NCBI GenBank assembly: GCA_903828145.1
Contig: CAIKKY010000019.1
Coordinates: 124,001 to 188,000, forward strand
Origin: an uncultured Hyphomicrobiales bacterium
Lineage (GTDB): Bacteria; Pseudomonadota; Alphaproteobacteria; Rhizobiales; Devosiaceae
Reading direction: 5' to 3'
Length of the DNA: 64,000 nucleotides
The stretch's first letter is position 1; each line of letters begins with the position of its first letter. The position numbers and the translations under genes were made by a program. Shown here in pieces: positions 45,191 through 54,544 of the stretch. The notes beneath the pieces are model-generated. The model made no database searches. It was not told the origin of the DNA and worked only from the letters and a program-made list of their open reading frames with translations.

Positions 45191-47252
45191 CGGGCGGAAC
45201 AGCGGCGCGCAGCGTAAAGCTGCGGCTGGCCGGGTGCCAGAAGAGGGCGTGTGTTCCGCCGTGCCGTAAGCGGTAGGGGTTGACCACGGTCGGCGCTGTG
45301 CAGCCCTTGGGCAAAGGGCGGCGGGTCACGATCAGATCGACGGCCGGACAGGTGAGGCTGTCGGCCGCCCTGCGCCCGATCACCAGATAGCGAAAGCCGA
45401 GGGTGCTCTCGCCCGCACAGAGCGCCTTCTCGCACGACAGCGGGGGCGCATCGGGGATGGGTTCGAGAAAGGCCTCGCGCCACACCCGCACGGCAAAGCT
45501 GGTGGGTTTGCCCTCAACCAGCGTGAGCCCATCGGCCCCGCGCACGGCAAGCGCCAGCGTGGTATCGGCAATCACCACATCGGGCGGGGTCGCGAGGGCG
45601 AGGAGCGGTACGCCGAGCACCACCAGGACCGGCCCCCAGAGCCGGTGCGCGGTTTCGACGATGGCAAACAGCGCCAGCCCCGCACTGGCAATACCGAGCG
45701 CGACCGGGCTCAACAGCGGACTGGCGACAAAGCCGGCGCTCAGGGCGCTGATGAGGTGAGCGAGGGCCAGCATGACATCAATAGACCAACCGAGAACGAC
45801 GAGCGGCAGCGCCTCCCAGTTGAGCGGCATCAGGAGCGCGGCCAGCGCGGCCATCGGCATGGTGACGAGCCCGACGAGCGGCAGCACAAGGAGGTTGGCC
45901 AAAATCCCTAAGGGCGCCGTCTGCCGGAAATGCACCATGGTGAACACCAGGGTCGATAGACCCGCGACGAGGCTGGAGAGGCTGAGGTCGCGGAAGTAGA
46001 GCAGCACCCGGTCAATGAGGCTCCGCCCAGGCTTGGGCGGCCAGAGTTCAACGGCCCCGACGAGCCCGGTCACCGCCGCAAAGGAGAGCTGAAAGCTGGC
46101 GCGGAAGACACTCGCCGGATCGGTGAGGATGATGATGATCGCGGCAAAGGCGACATTGCGGAGCGTCATGGCGCGCCGACCGAGCACCACGGCGCCCAGC
46201 ACCAGCACGATCATGAGCGTGGAGCGGAGGGCCGCGACATTGCCGCCCGACAGGCCAAAATAGATCAAGGACGCAAAAAGTGCCGCGATTGCCCCGAGCG
46301 CCTTGACCGAAAACGGCAGGCTGAGCGGGGAAAACGCATAGCGCACCGCCCCCATGGCGAGGAGCGCCACCAGCGTGAGGTGCAGCCCCGAAACCGACAG
46401 CACATGGGCAAGCCCCGCGTTAGCCAGCACATCGCGCGTCTCGTCGCTCACGGCACTCTGATCGCCATTGATCAGCGAGCGGGCAACACCGGCCTCGGGT
46501 TCAGCCAGCGTTTCATCAATGCTGTCGGCTATGGCGCTCCGCACGCGGTGGATGATCGCAGCGGGCGAATTCTCGGGTCCGGGTGCAATCAGCACGGGTG
46601 GCCGGGTGCTAGTGGCATAGGCACCTATGCCATCAAAAAACGCATGGAACGGGGTATCGAAGCCATTAGGCAGAATCGGCGCAGGCACAGGCGCAAAGCG
46701 GATGGGCCCTTCGATGACATCGCCGGGATTGACGGCCATGGGCGCGGACAGGGTGAGGCGCGCGCGGTGGATCGCCAGCGGCTTGGCCCCCTCAAGGGGC
46801 GTGATGGCCGACACCACCAGCCGGGGTCCCTCGCCTGCTGCATCGAGAATGTCATCGACCGTGACGCGGTAGCGGCCATAGCTCGGCCAATCGAGCATCG
46901 GTGTGCCAAACAGCGCGGCATGCACCGTAAGGAGCGAGAAGCCGCACCAGAGCGTCAGCGCCATGAGCCCGAGGCGCGGCCTGATGGTGCCGCGATCGGG
47001 CCAGAGCGTGAGTGCCAGAAACCCGATGAGCCCGGCGCCAACCAGCCACAGCGCTGGCAGGCGCGGGACCATAACCGACAGCACTTCGCCGAGGATCAGC
47101 AGAAACGGCAGCGCCACAACCAGACGGCGGCCCATGAGAGCCGTTCCAAGGGCCGCAGGCAAGGCGCGCATCCCCAGAAACAGCCGCCGCACTGGCGCGC
47201 GCCAGCCAAGAGTTCCCGGTCGTCTCGGCGCAATAAGCGTGGCCTCACTCAT
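45159..47252 (-). CDS. comEC: ComEC/Rec2 family DNA-uptake channel protein
   Basis: 697 residues. The N-terminal third has several helices and a DUF4131-like soluble part; the Competence domain spans about residues 230-510 (LAHVLSVSGLHLTLVALLAMG is diagnostic). The C-terminal part ends without the usual metallo-beta-lactamase metal ligands, as in many alphaproteobacterial ComEC proteins. The protein forms the inner-membrane channel for single-stranded DNA in natural transformation. The ATG at 47252 lies only six bases after a candidate -10 box, so the mRNA may be leaderless. The 3' end overlaps the beta-galactosidase gene. Confidence 0.92.
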   Translation of the reverse strand: MSEATLIAPRRPGTLGWRAPVRRLFLGMRALPAALGTALMGRRLVVALPFLLILGEVLSVMVPRLPALWLVGAGLIGFLALTLWPDRGTIRPRLGLMALTLWCGFSLLTVHAALFGTPMLDWPSYGRYRVTVDDILDAAGEGPRLVVSAITPLEGAKPLAIHRARLTLSAPMAVNPGDVIEGPIRFAPVPAPILPNGFDTPFHAFFDGIGAYATSTRPPVLIAPGPENSPAAIIHRVRSAIADSIDETLAEPEAGVARSLINGDQSAVSDETRDVLANAGLAHVLSVSGLHLTLVALLAMGAVRYAFSPLSLPFSVKALGAIAALFASLIYFGLSGGNVAALRSTLMIVLVLGAVVLGRRAMTLRNVAFAAIIIILTDPASVFRASFQLSFAAVTGLVGAVELWPPKPGRSLIDRVLLYFRDLSLSSLVAGLSTLVFTMVHFRQTAPLGILANLLVLPLVGLVTMPMAALAALLMPLNWEALPLVVLGWSIDVMLALAHLISALSAGFVASPLLSPVALGIASAGLALFAIVETAHRLWGPVLVVLGVPLLALATPPDVVIADTTLALAVRGADGLTLVEGKPTSFAVRVWREAFLEPIPDAPPLSCEKALCAGESTLGFRYLVIGRRAADSLTCPAVDLIVTRRPLPKGCTAPTVVNPYRLRHGGTHALFWHPASRSFTLRAAVPPVSRPWRAVPP

Positions 47253-47258
47253 GGGTCT

Positions 47259-47287
47259 ACTATACGCGTTTCACCGCATGAGACCAG
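47259..47287 (-). promoter_or_regulatory. Possible comEC promoter giving a leaderless mRNA
   Basis: On the minus strand, CTGGTC (47282-47287), a 17-nt spacer, TATAGT (47259-47264), then six bases before the ATG at 47252. The predicted first transcribed base would be the A of ATG. The -35 hexamer is weak. Confidence 0.4.
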
Positions 47288-47376
47288 TGCCGCCCTTGCG
47301 TCCCAAGCCCGCTCTCCGCTAAGGAGGCACGACGATTATCCCCTCGCGAACCATCCTGTTGGAGTGCCTTTCGCCC

Positions 47377-48786
47377 ATGGCCCCGGTTGTTACCCGCTTC
47401 GCCCCTTCGCCCACCGGCTACCTGCATATTGGCGGGGCACGCACGGCGCTCTTCAACTGGGCTTTTGCCCGCCACACCGGCGGCAAAATGCTGCTGCGCA
47501 TTGAGGATACCGACCGCGAACGCTCGACCGACGGGGCGGTCCAGGCGATCTTTGAAGGGCTGAAATGGCTCGGGCTCGATTGGGACGACGAGCCCTACAT
47601 GCAGTTTTCGCGCGCCAGGCGCCATGCCGAGGTGGCCGAAGAGCTGCTGCGGCGCGGCCAGGCCTATTATTGCTACTGCTCGCCGGAAGAGCTGGCGCAG
47701 ATGCGCGACGACGCGCGCGCCAATGGCAAGCCGCCCCGCTACAACGGGTTCTGGCGCGACCGCGACCCTGCGGAGGCCCCCAAGGGCGTGGCCCCCGTCA
47801 TCCGCATCAAGGCGCCGCAATCGGGCGAGATCAGGGTGATGGACCATGTGCAGGGCGAAGTGGTGTTCCGCGCCGAAAATCTCGATGATTTCATCATTCT
47901 GCGCTCGGATGGCACGCCGACCTACATGCTGGCGGTCGTGGTGGATGACCATGATATGGGCGTGACCCACATCATCCGCGGCGACGATCACCTGACCAAT
48001 GCGGCGCGTCAGATCATCATCTATCAGGGCATGGATTGGGGCGTGCCCGACATGGCCCATATTCCGCTGATCCATGGTCCGGATGGCGCCAAGCTCTCAA
48101 AGCGCCACGGCGCGCTGGGCGTCGAGGCCTATCGGCAGATGGGCTATCTGCCCGAAGCGCTGCGCAATTATCTCGCGCGGCTCGGCTGGAGCCATGGCGA
48201 CGAAGAACTGTTTTCCACTGCGCAGATGGTGGAGTGGTTCAGCCTTGAGGCGCTGAACAAGGGCGCGGCGCGCTTTGATTTCGCCAAGCTCGAAAATATC
48301 AACGGCCATTATATCCGGCTCAGTGAGCCGGCGCGGCTCTATGCCGTGATGCTCGATACGGCGCGGGAACTTGGCCGCGACCGCGATGCGGCGGGTCTGG
48401 ATGCCAATCGCGACACCGTGCTGCAGGCCCTGCCCGAGTTACAGCCCCGTGCGAAGACTGTGGTTGAACTCATTGATCTTGCGCAGTTTATTTACGCCAC
48501 GCGGCCGATTACAGTTGATCCTGCGGCCGCTGACCTTCTTACGGCGGAAGCCAAGGGCCATATCCAGGCCTTCGCTGCGGAACTTGCCGACCTCACCACA
48601 TGGTCGGTTCCGGCTATTGACGAAGCGGCCCGCGCCTTTGCCGAGGCCCGGGGGCTGAAGCTCGGCAAAGTTGCGCAGCCGCTCCGCGTCGCCCTGACGG
48701 GGCGGACCATCAGCCCGGGTATTTTTGAGGTGATGGTGCTGATCGGGCGGCAGGAAACATTGGATAGACTTTATGATCAGGCGTAA
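47377..48786 (+). CDS. gltX: Glutamate-tRNA ligase
   Basis: 469 residues. It charges tRNA-Glu, a class I synthetase. The HIGH motif reads [12 protein letters not shown] at the start and the KMSKS motif [13 protein letters not shown]. The ATG at 47377 is chosen; GGAG at 47361-47364 is 12 nt upstream, and an earlier TTG is possible. In alphaproteobacteria a GltX may also load tRNA-Gln, but that cannot be read here. comEC diverges from it across 124 nt. Confidence 0.96.
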   Translation: MAPVVTRFAPSPTGYLHIGGARTALFNWAFARHTGGKMLLRIEDTDRERSTDGAVQAIFEGLKWLGLDWDDEPYMQFSRARRHAEVAEELLRRGQAYYCYCSPEELAQMRDDARANGKPPRYNGFWRDRDPAEAPKGVAPVIRIKAPQSGEIRVMDHVQGEVVFRAENLDDFIILRSDGTPTYMLAVVVDDHDMGVTHIIRGDDHLTNAARQIIIYQGMDWGVPDMAHIPLIHGPDGAKLSKRHGALGVEAYRQMGYLPEALRNYLARLGWSHGDEELFSTAQMVEWFSLEALNKGAARFDFAKLENINGHYIRLSEPARLYAVMLDTARELGRDRDAAGLDANRDTVLQALPELQPRAKTVVELIDLAQFIYATRPITVDPAAADLLTAEAKGHIQAFAAELADLTTWSVPAIDEAARAFAEARGLKLGKVAQPLRVALTGRTISPGIFEVMVLIGRQETLDRLYDQA

Positions 48787-48941
48787 TGAATAGTATAACA
48801 AAGTCTGATTAGGTCAGTGTCGTTCACCCACCTGTTGCGGCGCTGAACAAGATGCGTTACGCCAATTTCGGCCCGCGCGATTACGGCCCGCTGGCCGTGA
48901 TGTTTTCCGCCCGGGAGTCCCGGCCTTAAGGAGAGCCTTCC

Positions 48942-50234
48942 ATGTCCGACACAGTCGCCAAACTCACTATCGGTGACCAGACCTTCGAATTTCCGGTGCT
49001 TGCGGGATCCGTGGGTCCAGATGTGATCGACATCCGATCGCTTTATGCCAAGACCGGCATGTTCACCTATGATCCGGGCTTTACCTCGACCGCCGCGACC
49101 GACAGCGCCATCACCTATATCGATGGCGACAAGGGCGAGCTGATGTATCGGGGCTACCCTATCGAACAGCTGGCGGAACAATCGAACTATCTCGAAGTCT
49201 GCTATCTGCTGCTGTACGGCGAGCTGCCGACGCCGGATAAAATGGCCGATTTTGAAAATCGCATCACGCGCCACACCATGGTGCATGAGCAGATTCACTA
49301 TTTCTATCGCGGCTTCCGGCGCGATGCGCACCCAATGGCCATTGTGTGTGGCGTGGTGGGGGCCATGGCGGCATTCTACCATGACTCGATTGACATCAAT
49401 GATCCGGTGCAGCGCGAGATTGCCTCGATCCGCATGATCGCCAAGATGCCGACCATCGTGGCCATGGCCTACAAATACTCGGTCGGCCAGCCCTTTGTGT
49501 ATCCGCGCAATGATCTCGATTTCGCGTCGAACTTCCTGCGCATGTGCTTCTCGGTTCCGGCTGAGGATTATGTGGTGAATCCGGTCGTGGCGCGCGCCAT
49601 GGACCTGATCTTCACGCTCCACGCCGACCACGAGCAGAATGCCTCGACCTCGACGGTGCGTCTCGCCGGTTCGTCCGATGCCAATCCCTTCGCCTGTATC
49701 GCGGCTGGTGTTGCCTGTCTCTGGGGCCCCGCACATGGTGGCGCCAATGAAGCAGCGCTCAACATGCTTAAGGAAATCGGCACAGTTGACCGCATCCCCG
49801 AATTCATCGCCAAGGCCAAAGACAAGAATTCCGGTTTCCGGCTGATGGGCTTCGGGCACCGCGTCTACAAAAACTATGATCCGCGCGCCACGGTGATGCG
49901 GCAGACCGCGAACGAAGTTCTGGCGCAACTTGGCGCGTCGAACCTCAGCCCCACGCTGCAGGTGGCGCGCGAACTCGAGCGCATTGCGCTGTCTGATCCG
50001 TATTTCGTTGAGCGCAAGCTCTACCCGAATGTCGATTTCTACTCGGGCATCATCCTTGATGCGATTGGCTTCCCAACCTCGATGTTCACCGCCATCTTCG
50101 CGCTCAGCCGCACGGTGGGGTGGATTGCGCAGTGGAAGGAAATGATCGGCGATCCGCAAAAGAAGATCGGCCGTCCGCGCCAGCTGTATAATGGCGCGCC
50201 GGTGCGCGACTACGAGCCGATCAACCGGCGCTGA
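48942..50234 (+). CDS. gltA: Citrate synthase (type II)
   Basis: 430 residues. It condenses acetyl-CoA and oxaloacetate at the head of the citric acid cycle. Active-site residues: His in [19 protein letters not shown], His in [15 protein letters not shown], and Asp in [10 protein letters not shown]. The ATG at 48942 follows a strong AAGGAGAG site (48928-48935). The intrinsic terminator for this gene lies at 50267-50292, inside the convergent lpxB, with which gltA overlaps by 25 nt. Confidence 0.98.
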   Translation: MSDTVAKLTIGDQTFEFPVLAGSVGPDVIDIRSLYAKTGMFTYDPGFTSTAATDSAITYIDGDKGELMYRGYPIEQLAEQSNYLEVCYLLLYGELPTPDKMADFENRITRHTMVHEQIHYFYRGFRRDAHPMAIVCGVVGAMAAFYHDSIDINDPVQREIASIRMIAKMPTIVAMAYKYSVGQPFVYPRNDLDFASNFLRMCFSVPAEDYVVNPVVARAMDLIFTLHADHEQNASTSTVRLAGSSDANPFACIAAGVACLWGPAHGGANEAALNMLKEIGTVDRIPEFIAKAKDKNSGFRLMGFGHRVYKNYDPRATVMRQTANEVLAQLGASNLSPTLQVARELERIALSDPYFVERKLYPNVDFYSGIILDAIGFPTSMFTAIFALSRTVGWIAQWKEMIGDPQKKIGRPRQLYNGAPVRDYEPINRR

Positions 50235-51355
50235 GCCACAGCGCGCACGAGCGGTGCAGCCTGCATAAGGGGCGCTTCGGGCGCCCCTTTTTGCATCAGG
50301 CCGCGCAGGGCCCTGAAGCTCGCAATCTGCGCGGTGCGCGCCTCCGGCTGATCGAGCAGCGCGGTGATCGCTGCACTCAGCCGTGCCGGATCAGGCGGCT
50401 CGAGATAGCGGATTTCGGGAACAAGGGTCGCACCCGAGATGATATTGGGCAGCGCGATGGGCTGGTCGTGCCCCAGGCTCTGGTAGCGCTTGGCCTGCCC
50501 CGGATCGGCGGCATAGGTCACCACCATGGGAATCCCGGCGAGCGCCAGTTCAAGGGTCACCGTGCCGCTGACGGCGAGCGCCGCAATCGCCTCGGCCATG
50601 GGCGCATCGCGATCACGGCCCGTCACGATCCGTACCGGCACGCCCCACCCAGCGACCTCAGCCTCGAGCGCGCCGACCAGCCCGGGCAAGGTGGGCAGCA
50701 CCAGCTCGGTTACGGCGGGGTGACGTGCAAGGCTCGGGGCAAGGGCGCGAAACAGCGGCAGATGACGGCGCAACTCACCCTTGCGGCTGCCTGGCAACAG
50801 CAACAGCGGCCCCTTGGGCGGCGAAACCGCTCGAAAGGGCATGCGCTCGAGCGCCGGGTGGCCGACATAATGGGTGGGCGGTCCGCCCAGTCTTGCCATG
50901 ATGGGCGGCTCGAAGGGCAGCACAGCCAGCACGGCGTCGAACAGTGGCCTCAGCGCCAGGGCGCGCTCGGGGCCCCAGGCCCAGACCGAGGGGGCAACAT
51001 AGAGCAGGCGCGGCACCGGCGAGCCGCGTCGCGCGAGACGGCCCGCAACGACTTTCGAAAACACCTGCGCATCGATGAACACCGCCACATCGGGCTTGAG
51101 CCGCTCGATGGCGCGCCGCGTTTGGTGGGCACGCCAGAGCAGCAGGGGCAGACTTTTCAGCACATCCGACCAGCCCATGACGGCGAGATCGTCCATGGGG
51201 AAGATCGAGTTGAGACCCTGGCCCTGAAGATCGGGCCCGCCAACGCCCATCAGCGCGACCGGTCCATCGCGGCGAAGGGCTTCGACAAGGCTTGCCCCCA
51301 GGCGGTCGCCCGAGGCTTCGCCCGCCAGAATGAAGAGCCGCAGCGGCTCAGACAT
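50210..51355 (-). CDS. lpxB: Lipid-A-disaccharide synthase
   Basis: 381 residues. It joins 2,3-diacylglucosamine-1-phosphate with UDP-2,3-diacylglucosamine to make the lipid A disaccharide at the inner leaflet. The start signature [18 protein letters not shown] is canonical, with VWAWGPERA and [16 protein letters not shown] later. The ATG at 51355 overlaps lpxI by 8 nt; the frame continues 10 codons upstream only. It ends inside the terminator region of gltA. Confidence 0.96.
   Translation of the reverse strand: MSEPLRLFILAGEASGDRLGASLVEALRRDGPVALMGVGGPDLQGQGLNSIFPMDDLAVMGWSDVLKSLPLLLWRAHQTRRAIERLKPDVAVFIDAQVFSKVVAGRLARRGSPVPRLLYVAPSVWAWGPERALALRPLFDAVLAVLPFEPPIMARLGGPPTHYVGHPALERMPFRAVSPPKGPLLLLPGSRKGELRRHLPLFRALAPSLARHPAVTELVLPTLPGLVGALEAEVAGWGVPVRIVTGRDRDAPMAEAIAALAVSGTVTLELALAGIPMVVTYAADPGQAKRYQSLGHDQPIALPNIISGATLVPEIRYLEPPDPARLSAAITALLDQPEARTAQIASFRALRGLMQKGAPEAPLMQAAPLVRAVAQRRLIGS
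50267..50292 (+). terminator. gltA terminator lying inside the lpxB coding sequence
   Basis: A 9-bp stem (AAGGGGCGC and GCGCCCCTT, loop TTCGG) followed by TTTTT at 50288-50292 on the plus strand. It is 33 nt after the gltA stop. Read on the other strand it codes for residues near the end of LpxB. Confidence 0.8.
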
Positions 51356-52151
51356 GTCCGCCCCAAAGCCTAATGTCGGCAGCATCGGCCGCCCTCAGCA
51401 CCGCGTCGCGGTCAACAATCAGGGTTGTGCCGGCCTCGAGCGCGATGAGTGTAACGCCCGCGGCCACGCAGCCGGCAATGGTTTCTGGACCAATCACCGG
51501 CAGGTCGACGAAGGTCGGCTGCTGGCGCTTTTTGGCCTTGGCAAACGTCAGGGGCGTTCCACCCTGCCCTGCGGCCTGCAACTGGGCCACGCGGCGGAGC
51601 AGCGCATCGGTGCCGCCTGCATCTTCAGCCGCAATGGGGCGGAAGTCCGCGAGCACCACAGATTGCCCGAGATCGAGCGCCCCCACGCCCAGCGCCGCAA
51701 CAAGCGCCGCCTGGCCGCGCGCCTCATCATCAGCGCTGAGGGCGGGCCCGGCAAGCACACCGGCCGTGACAACCAGTTGCGGGGCGATGTCGGGAATGGA
51801 CACAAGCGTTGCGCCTGTGAGCGCCCCAATGCGGGCCGCAAGATTGGAGAGCGGCACATCGCCGGTTTCATGGCCTGACCCCCCGAGCGCGCGCGCGAGC
51901 CCTGTGCGGGCAGTGCGCGGCAGATCAATGGCCCCCGCAAGCACAACATGCGTGGCGCCGAAGGCTTTGATCGCCGCAAAAAGCTCAGGCAGTTGAGACA
52001 GCGCGGCGCGCTCGGTAGGCACGCCAAGATCGGGTGTAGCGGCGTCGAGGGCATAGGCCCGGATTTCGGCAAAGCCCGGGCCCGCTGCCCGAATGAGGGT
52101 GGGGGGCAATTGCCCCCGCCCCGCAATGACGGCGAGCCGCCGCGCGCTCAT
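51348..52151 (-). CDS. lpxI: UDP-2,3-diacylglucosamine pyrophosphatase LpxI
   Basis: 267 residues (formerly DUF1009). LpxI cuts UDP-2,3-diacylglucosamine to lipid X in alphaproteobacteria, which lack LpxH. The N-terminal LAVIAGRGQLPPTLIRAA, the middle ISNLAARIGALTGATLVSI-like stretch and PVIGPETIAGCVAAGVT match the family. It overlaps lpxA by 4 nt upstream and lpxB by 8 nt downstream, so the three lipid A steps are translationally coupled. Confidence 0.93.
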   Translation of the reverse strand: MSARRLAVIAGRGQLPPTLIRAAGPGFAEIRAYALDAATPDLGVPTERAALSQLPELFAAIKAFGATHVVLAGAIDLPRTARTGLARALGGSGHETGDVPLSNLAARIGALTGATLVSIPDIAPQLVVTAGVLAGPALSADDEARGQAALVAALGVGALDLGQSVVLADFRPIAAEDAGGTDALLRRVAQLQAAGQGGTPLTFAKAKKRQQPTFVDLPVIGPETIAGCVAAGVTLIALEAGTTLIVDRDAVLRAADAADIRLWGGHV

Positions 52152-52954
52152 TCTTCCGAATTGACGTTCGCGGGCAGACAGATCGGACGATCCTTGGCCG
52201 AGGTGATGAAATGCACGATGTCCTGCACGCGCGGTTCATCGCGGAACAACTCGGCGGCATCCTCGACACGTTCCTGCAACGTGCCTTCGGATGAAAAGAT
52301 CATGCGATAGGCGGCGCGAAGGCCGTGGATCACTTCGCGGTCGAACTTGCGGCGCTTGAGGCCCACGAGATTGAGCCCGGCGAGGCGCGCGCGGTTGCCG
52401 ACCGCCATGCCGAAGGGGATCACGTCGGCATCGATCATCGAATGCGCGCCGATAAAGGCATGAGCGCCGATGCGCACATATTGATGCACACCGCACAGGC
52501 CGCCAAAGGCGACGTAATCCTCAATGCGGCAATGGCCGGCAATGGCGACATAGGCGGCGATCACCACATTATTGCCGATCTGGCAATCATGGGCGACATG
52601 CGCGCAATTCATCAGCAGGCAATCATCGCCAATGCGGGTTTCAAGCCCGCCGCCCTCGGTGCCGGGGTGGACGGTGACGCTCTCGCGGATCTGGCAGCGC
52701 GCGCCAATGGTGAGGCGGCTTTCCTCGCCGTGAAATTTGAGATCCTGCGGCGGGTGGCCGATGGAGGCAAAGGGGAAAATCCGCGTCGCTTCGCCCACTC
52801 GGGTGTGCCCGGCGACAACGGCGTGCGAAATGAGTTCGACATTGGCGCCCAGTTCAACATGGGGGCCAACATGACAGAACGGGCCGATTTTGACGCCATC
52901 GGCCAGTTTTGCGCCATCGGCGATGATCGCCGTGGGGTGAATGGTGACGCTCAT
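52148..52954 (-). CDS. lpxA: UDP-N-acetylglucosamine acyltransferase LpxA
   Basis: 268 residues. It puts the first 3-hydroxyacyl chain on UDP-GlcNAc. The left-handed beta-helix hexapeptides run from residue 3 to about 190, with the catalytic His in NCAHVAHDCQIGNN. The C-terminal helical domain (RAAYRMIFSSEGTLQERVED) is normal. The ATG at 52954 overlaps the fabZ stop (ATGA). Confidence 0.97.
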   Translation of the reverse strand: MSVTIHPTAIIADGAKLADGVKIGPFCHVGPHVELGANVELISHAVVAGHTRVGEATRIFPFASIGHPPQDLKFHGEESRLTIGARCQIRESVTVHPGTEGGGLETRIGDDCLLMNCAHVAHDCQIGNNVVIAAYVAIAGHCRIEDYVAFGGLCGVHQYVRIGAHAFIGAHSMIDADVIPFGMAVGNRARLAGLNLVGLKRRKFDREVIHGLRAAYRMIFSSEGTLQERVEDAAELFRDEPRVQDIVHFITSAKDRPICLPANVNSEE

Positions 52955-53436
52955 TTTCTATCGGCCGGGTTGACCATGGCCCCAACTTCGGCCTCGGCAA
53001 TGACGGTGCCATCAACAATGGCCCGGGCTTCATACCAGCCCATGTTCATGCGCCGACGCAGCTTTTTGATGTGGTATTCGATCCGGTCGCCGGGGCGCGC
53101 CGGACGGCGGAATTTGCACTTGTCGACGGTCAGCAGATAGACAACGTGCTCCTCGCCCGCATCGACACCTGCCGCAATAGCGATAGCGCCAGCGGTCTGC
53201 GCCATGCCCTCGATGATCAGGACGCCGGGAAACACCGGCTCGTCAGGAAAGTGGCCCTGAAAGATCGGCTCATTGAAGGTGATGTTCTTGATGCCGATGG
53301 CGGAATTGTCGCCGTCGATCTCGATGATGCGGTCAATCATGAGGAATGGATAACGATGCGGCAGCGCCTTTAAAATGTCGCCAATCTGCATCTCGCTAAG
53401 CTGCCGAGCCGCCCCGGTCTCGTTCACTGCCGTCAC
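52951..53436 (-). CDS. fabZ: 3-hydroxyacyl-ACP dehydratase FabZ
   Basis: 161 residues. It dehydrates 3-hydroxyacyl-ACP in fatty acid elongation. Catalytic His is in ALPHRYPFLMIDR and Glu in FPGVLIIEGMAQTAG. The GTG at 53436 overlaps the lpxD stop (GTGA); an internal ATG 15 codons later would give the usual shorter length and is a fair alternative. Confidence 0.95.
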   Translation of the reverse strand: MTAVNETGAARQLSEMQIGDILKALPHRYPFLMIDRIIEIDGDNSAIGIKNITFNEPIFQGHFPDEPVFPGVLIIEGMAQTAGAIAIAAGVDAGEEHVVYLLTVDKCKFRRPARPGDRIEYHIKKLRRRMNMGWYEARAIVDGTVIAEAEVGAMVNPADRK

Positions 53437-54464
53437 TCTTTATCCCTTTCACTAAGGCGGCCGAGTGCCGCCTGCTGGCGCTGATATTGTTTTTGATCGC
53501 GCGCCGGCATGCCACCCCAATGGGCACCGGCGGGCACGTCTTTGGTCACCAGACTGCGGGCCGACAATATGCTGCCATTGCCGATGCGCAAATGCCCAAT
53601 GGTGCCGACCCCGCCACCCAAGAGCACGTTATCCCCGATCACCGTGCCCCCGGCGAGTGCCGATGTGCCCGCAAGGACGGAAAACCGGCCAATCCGGCAA
53701 TTATGCGCAATCTGCACGAGGTTATCGATTTTGCTGCCTTCGCCCAACACCGTGTCGCCCAGTGCGCCACGGTCGACGGTGGTATTGGCCCCGATCTCCA
53801 CATTATCCTGCACGATGACGCGGCCGAGCTGCGGGATGCGGCGGTTGCTGCGCCCTGCCCCGAGCCAGCCAAAGCCTTCCGACCCGATCCGCGCGCCTGG
53901 CTTGATGACCACACCATTGCCCAGATGCGCATGCGAAATCGTAACATTGGCCCCGATCACGGCATTGCGGCCGATGGTAACGCCACGCCCGATCACGCTG
54001 TTGGACCCGATGATGCTGTTACGCCCGATTTCGACATCGTCGCCCAGCACCACATTATTGCCGAGGACCACATCGACTTCGAGCACGGGCGCCGCTCCCC
54101 GCTGCCGATCACGGAGCGCGGCCGCGCGTTGGCCGCCCGGATACAGAAGCTCCAGTGCCGCAACGAACAACGCATGCGCCTCGTCTGACACAAGGCTGAG
54201 ACTGCCTGTCGGCACATGGGCAGCCAGGGCCGGGGTAACAAACACCAGACCTGCCTGGGTTTCCCGCAACGGCGCGCGGTAGTCGGCATGGGCTGCAAGC
54301 GCGATTTCGCTCGCGCCGGCGCGATCGAGGTCATCGGCACCAAGCACCTGGAATCCGGGCGGCAGAGCGGATTGCAGCTGCGGCGCGCCAATGGCGACAA
54401 GGAGGTCGCCCAAAAGGCGCGGACCGGCAAAATCATGAAAACGTGTATCGACCATGCTTGCCAT
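53433..54464 (-). CDS. lpxD: UDP-3-O-acylglucosamine N-acyltransferase LpxD
   Basis: 343 residues. It adds the second acyl chain in lipid A synthesis. The N-terminal uridine-binding part is followed by hexapeptide repeats from about residue 110 (VLGDDVEIGRNSIIGSNS), with the catalytic His in LVQIAHNCRIGRFS. Starts at 54464 or 54455 (MASM...) are equally plausible, as neither has a clear ribosome site. A bamA terminator sits 9 nt upstream. There is no skp/ompH gene between bamA and lpxD. Confidence 0.95.
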   Translation of the reverse strand: MASMVDTRFHDFAGPRLLGDLLVAIGAPQLQSALPPGFQVLGADDLDRAGASEIALAAHADYRAPLRETQAGLVFVTPALAAHVPTGSLSLVSDEAHALFVAALELLYPGGQRAAALRDRQRGAAPVLEVDVVLGNNVVLGDDVEIGRNSIIGSNSVIGRGVTIGRNAVIGANVTISHAHLGNGVVIKPGARIGSEGFGWLGAGRSNRRIPQLGRVIVQDNVEIGANTTVDRGALGDTVLGEGSKIDNLVQIAHNCRIGRFSVLAGTSALAGGTVIGDNVLLGGGVGTIGHLRIGNGSILSARSLVTKDVPAGAHWGGMPARDQKQYQRQQAALGRLSERDKE

Positions 54465-54472
54465 TACACAAC

Positions 54473-54503
54473 AAAAAGGCCGCGGCGCAACTGCACCACG
54501 GCC
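54473..54503 (-). terminator. Intrinsic terminator after bamA
   Basis: On the minus strand, a 10-bp stem (GGCCGTGGTG with CGCCGCGGCC, two G-U pairs) with a 6-nt loop, then TTTTTG. It ends the bamA transcript just before the lpxD start codon, so lpxD must have its own promoter or depend on read-through. Confidence 0.7.
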
Positions 54504-54544
54504 CTAATTTCAGGGATGCGGCACCCCGTAGGGCGCCGACCGCT

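Noticed and set aside
48777-50159. Minus-strand open frame of 460 codons
   Set aside because: Exact antisense of citrate synthase and rich in His/Arg; no ribosome site.
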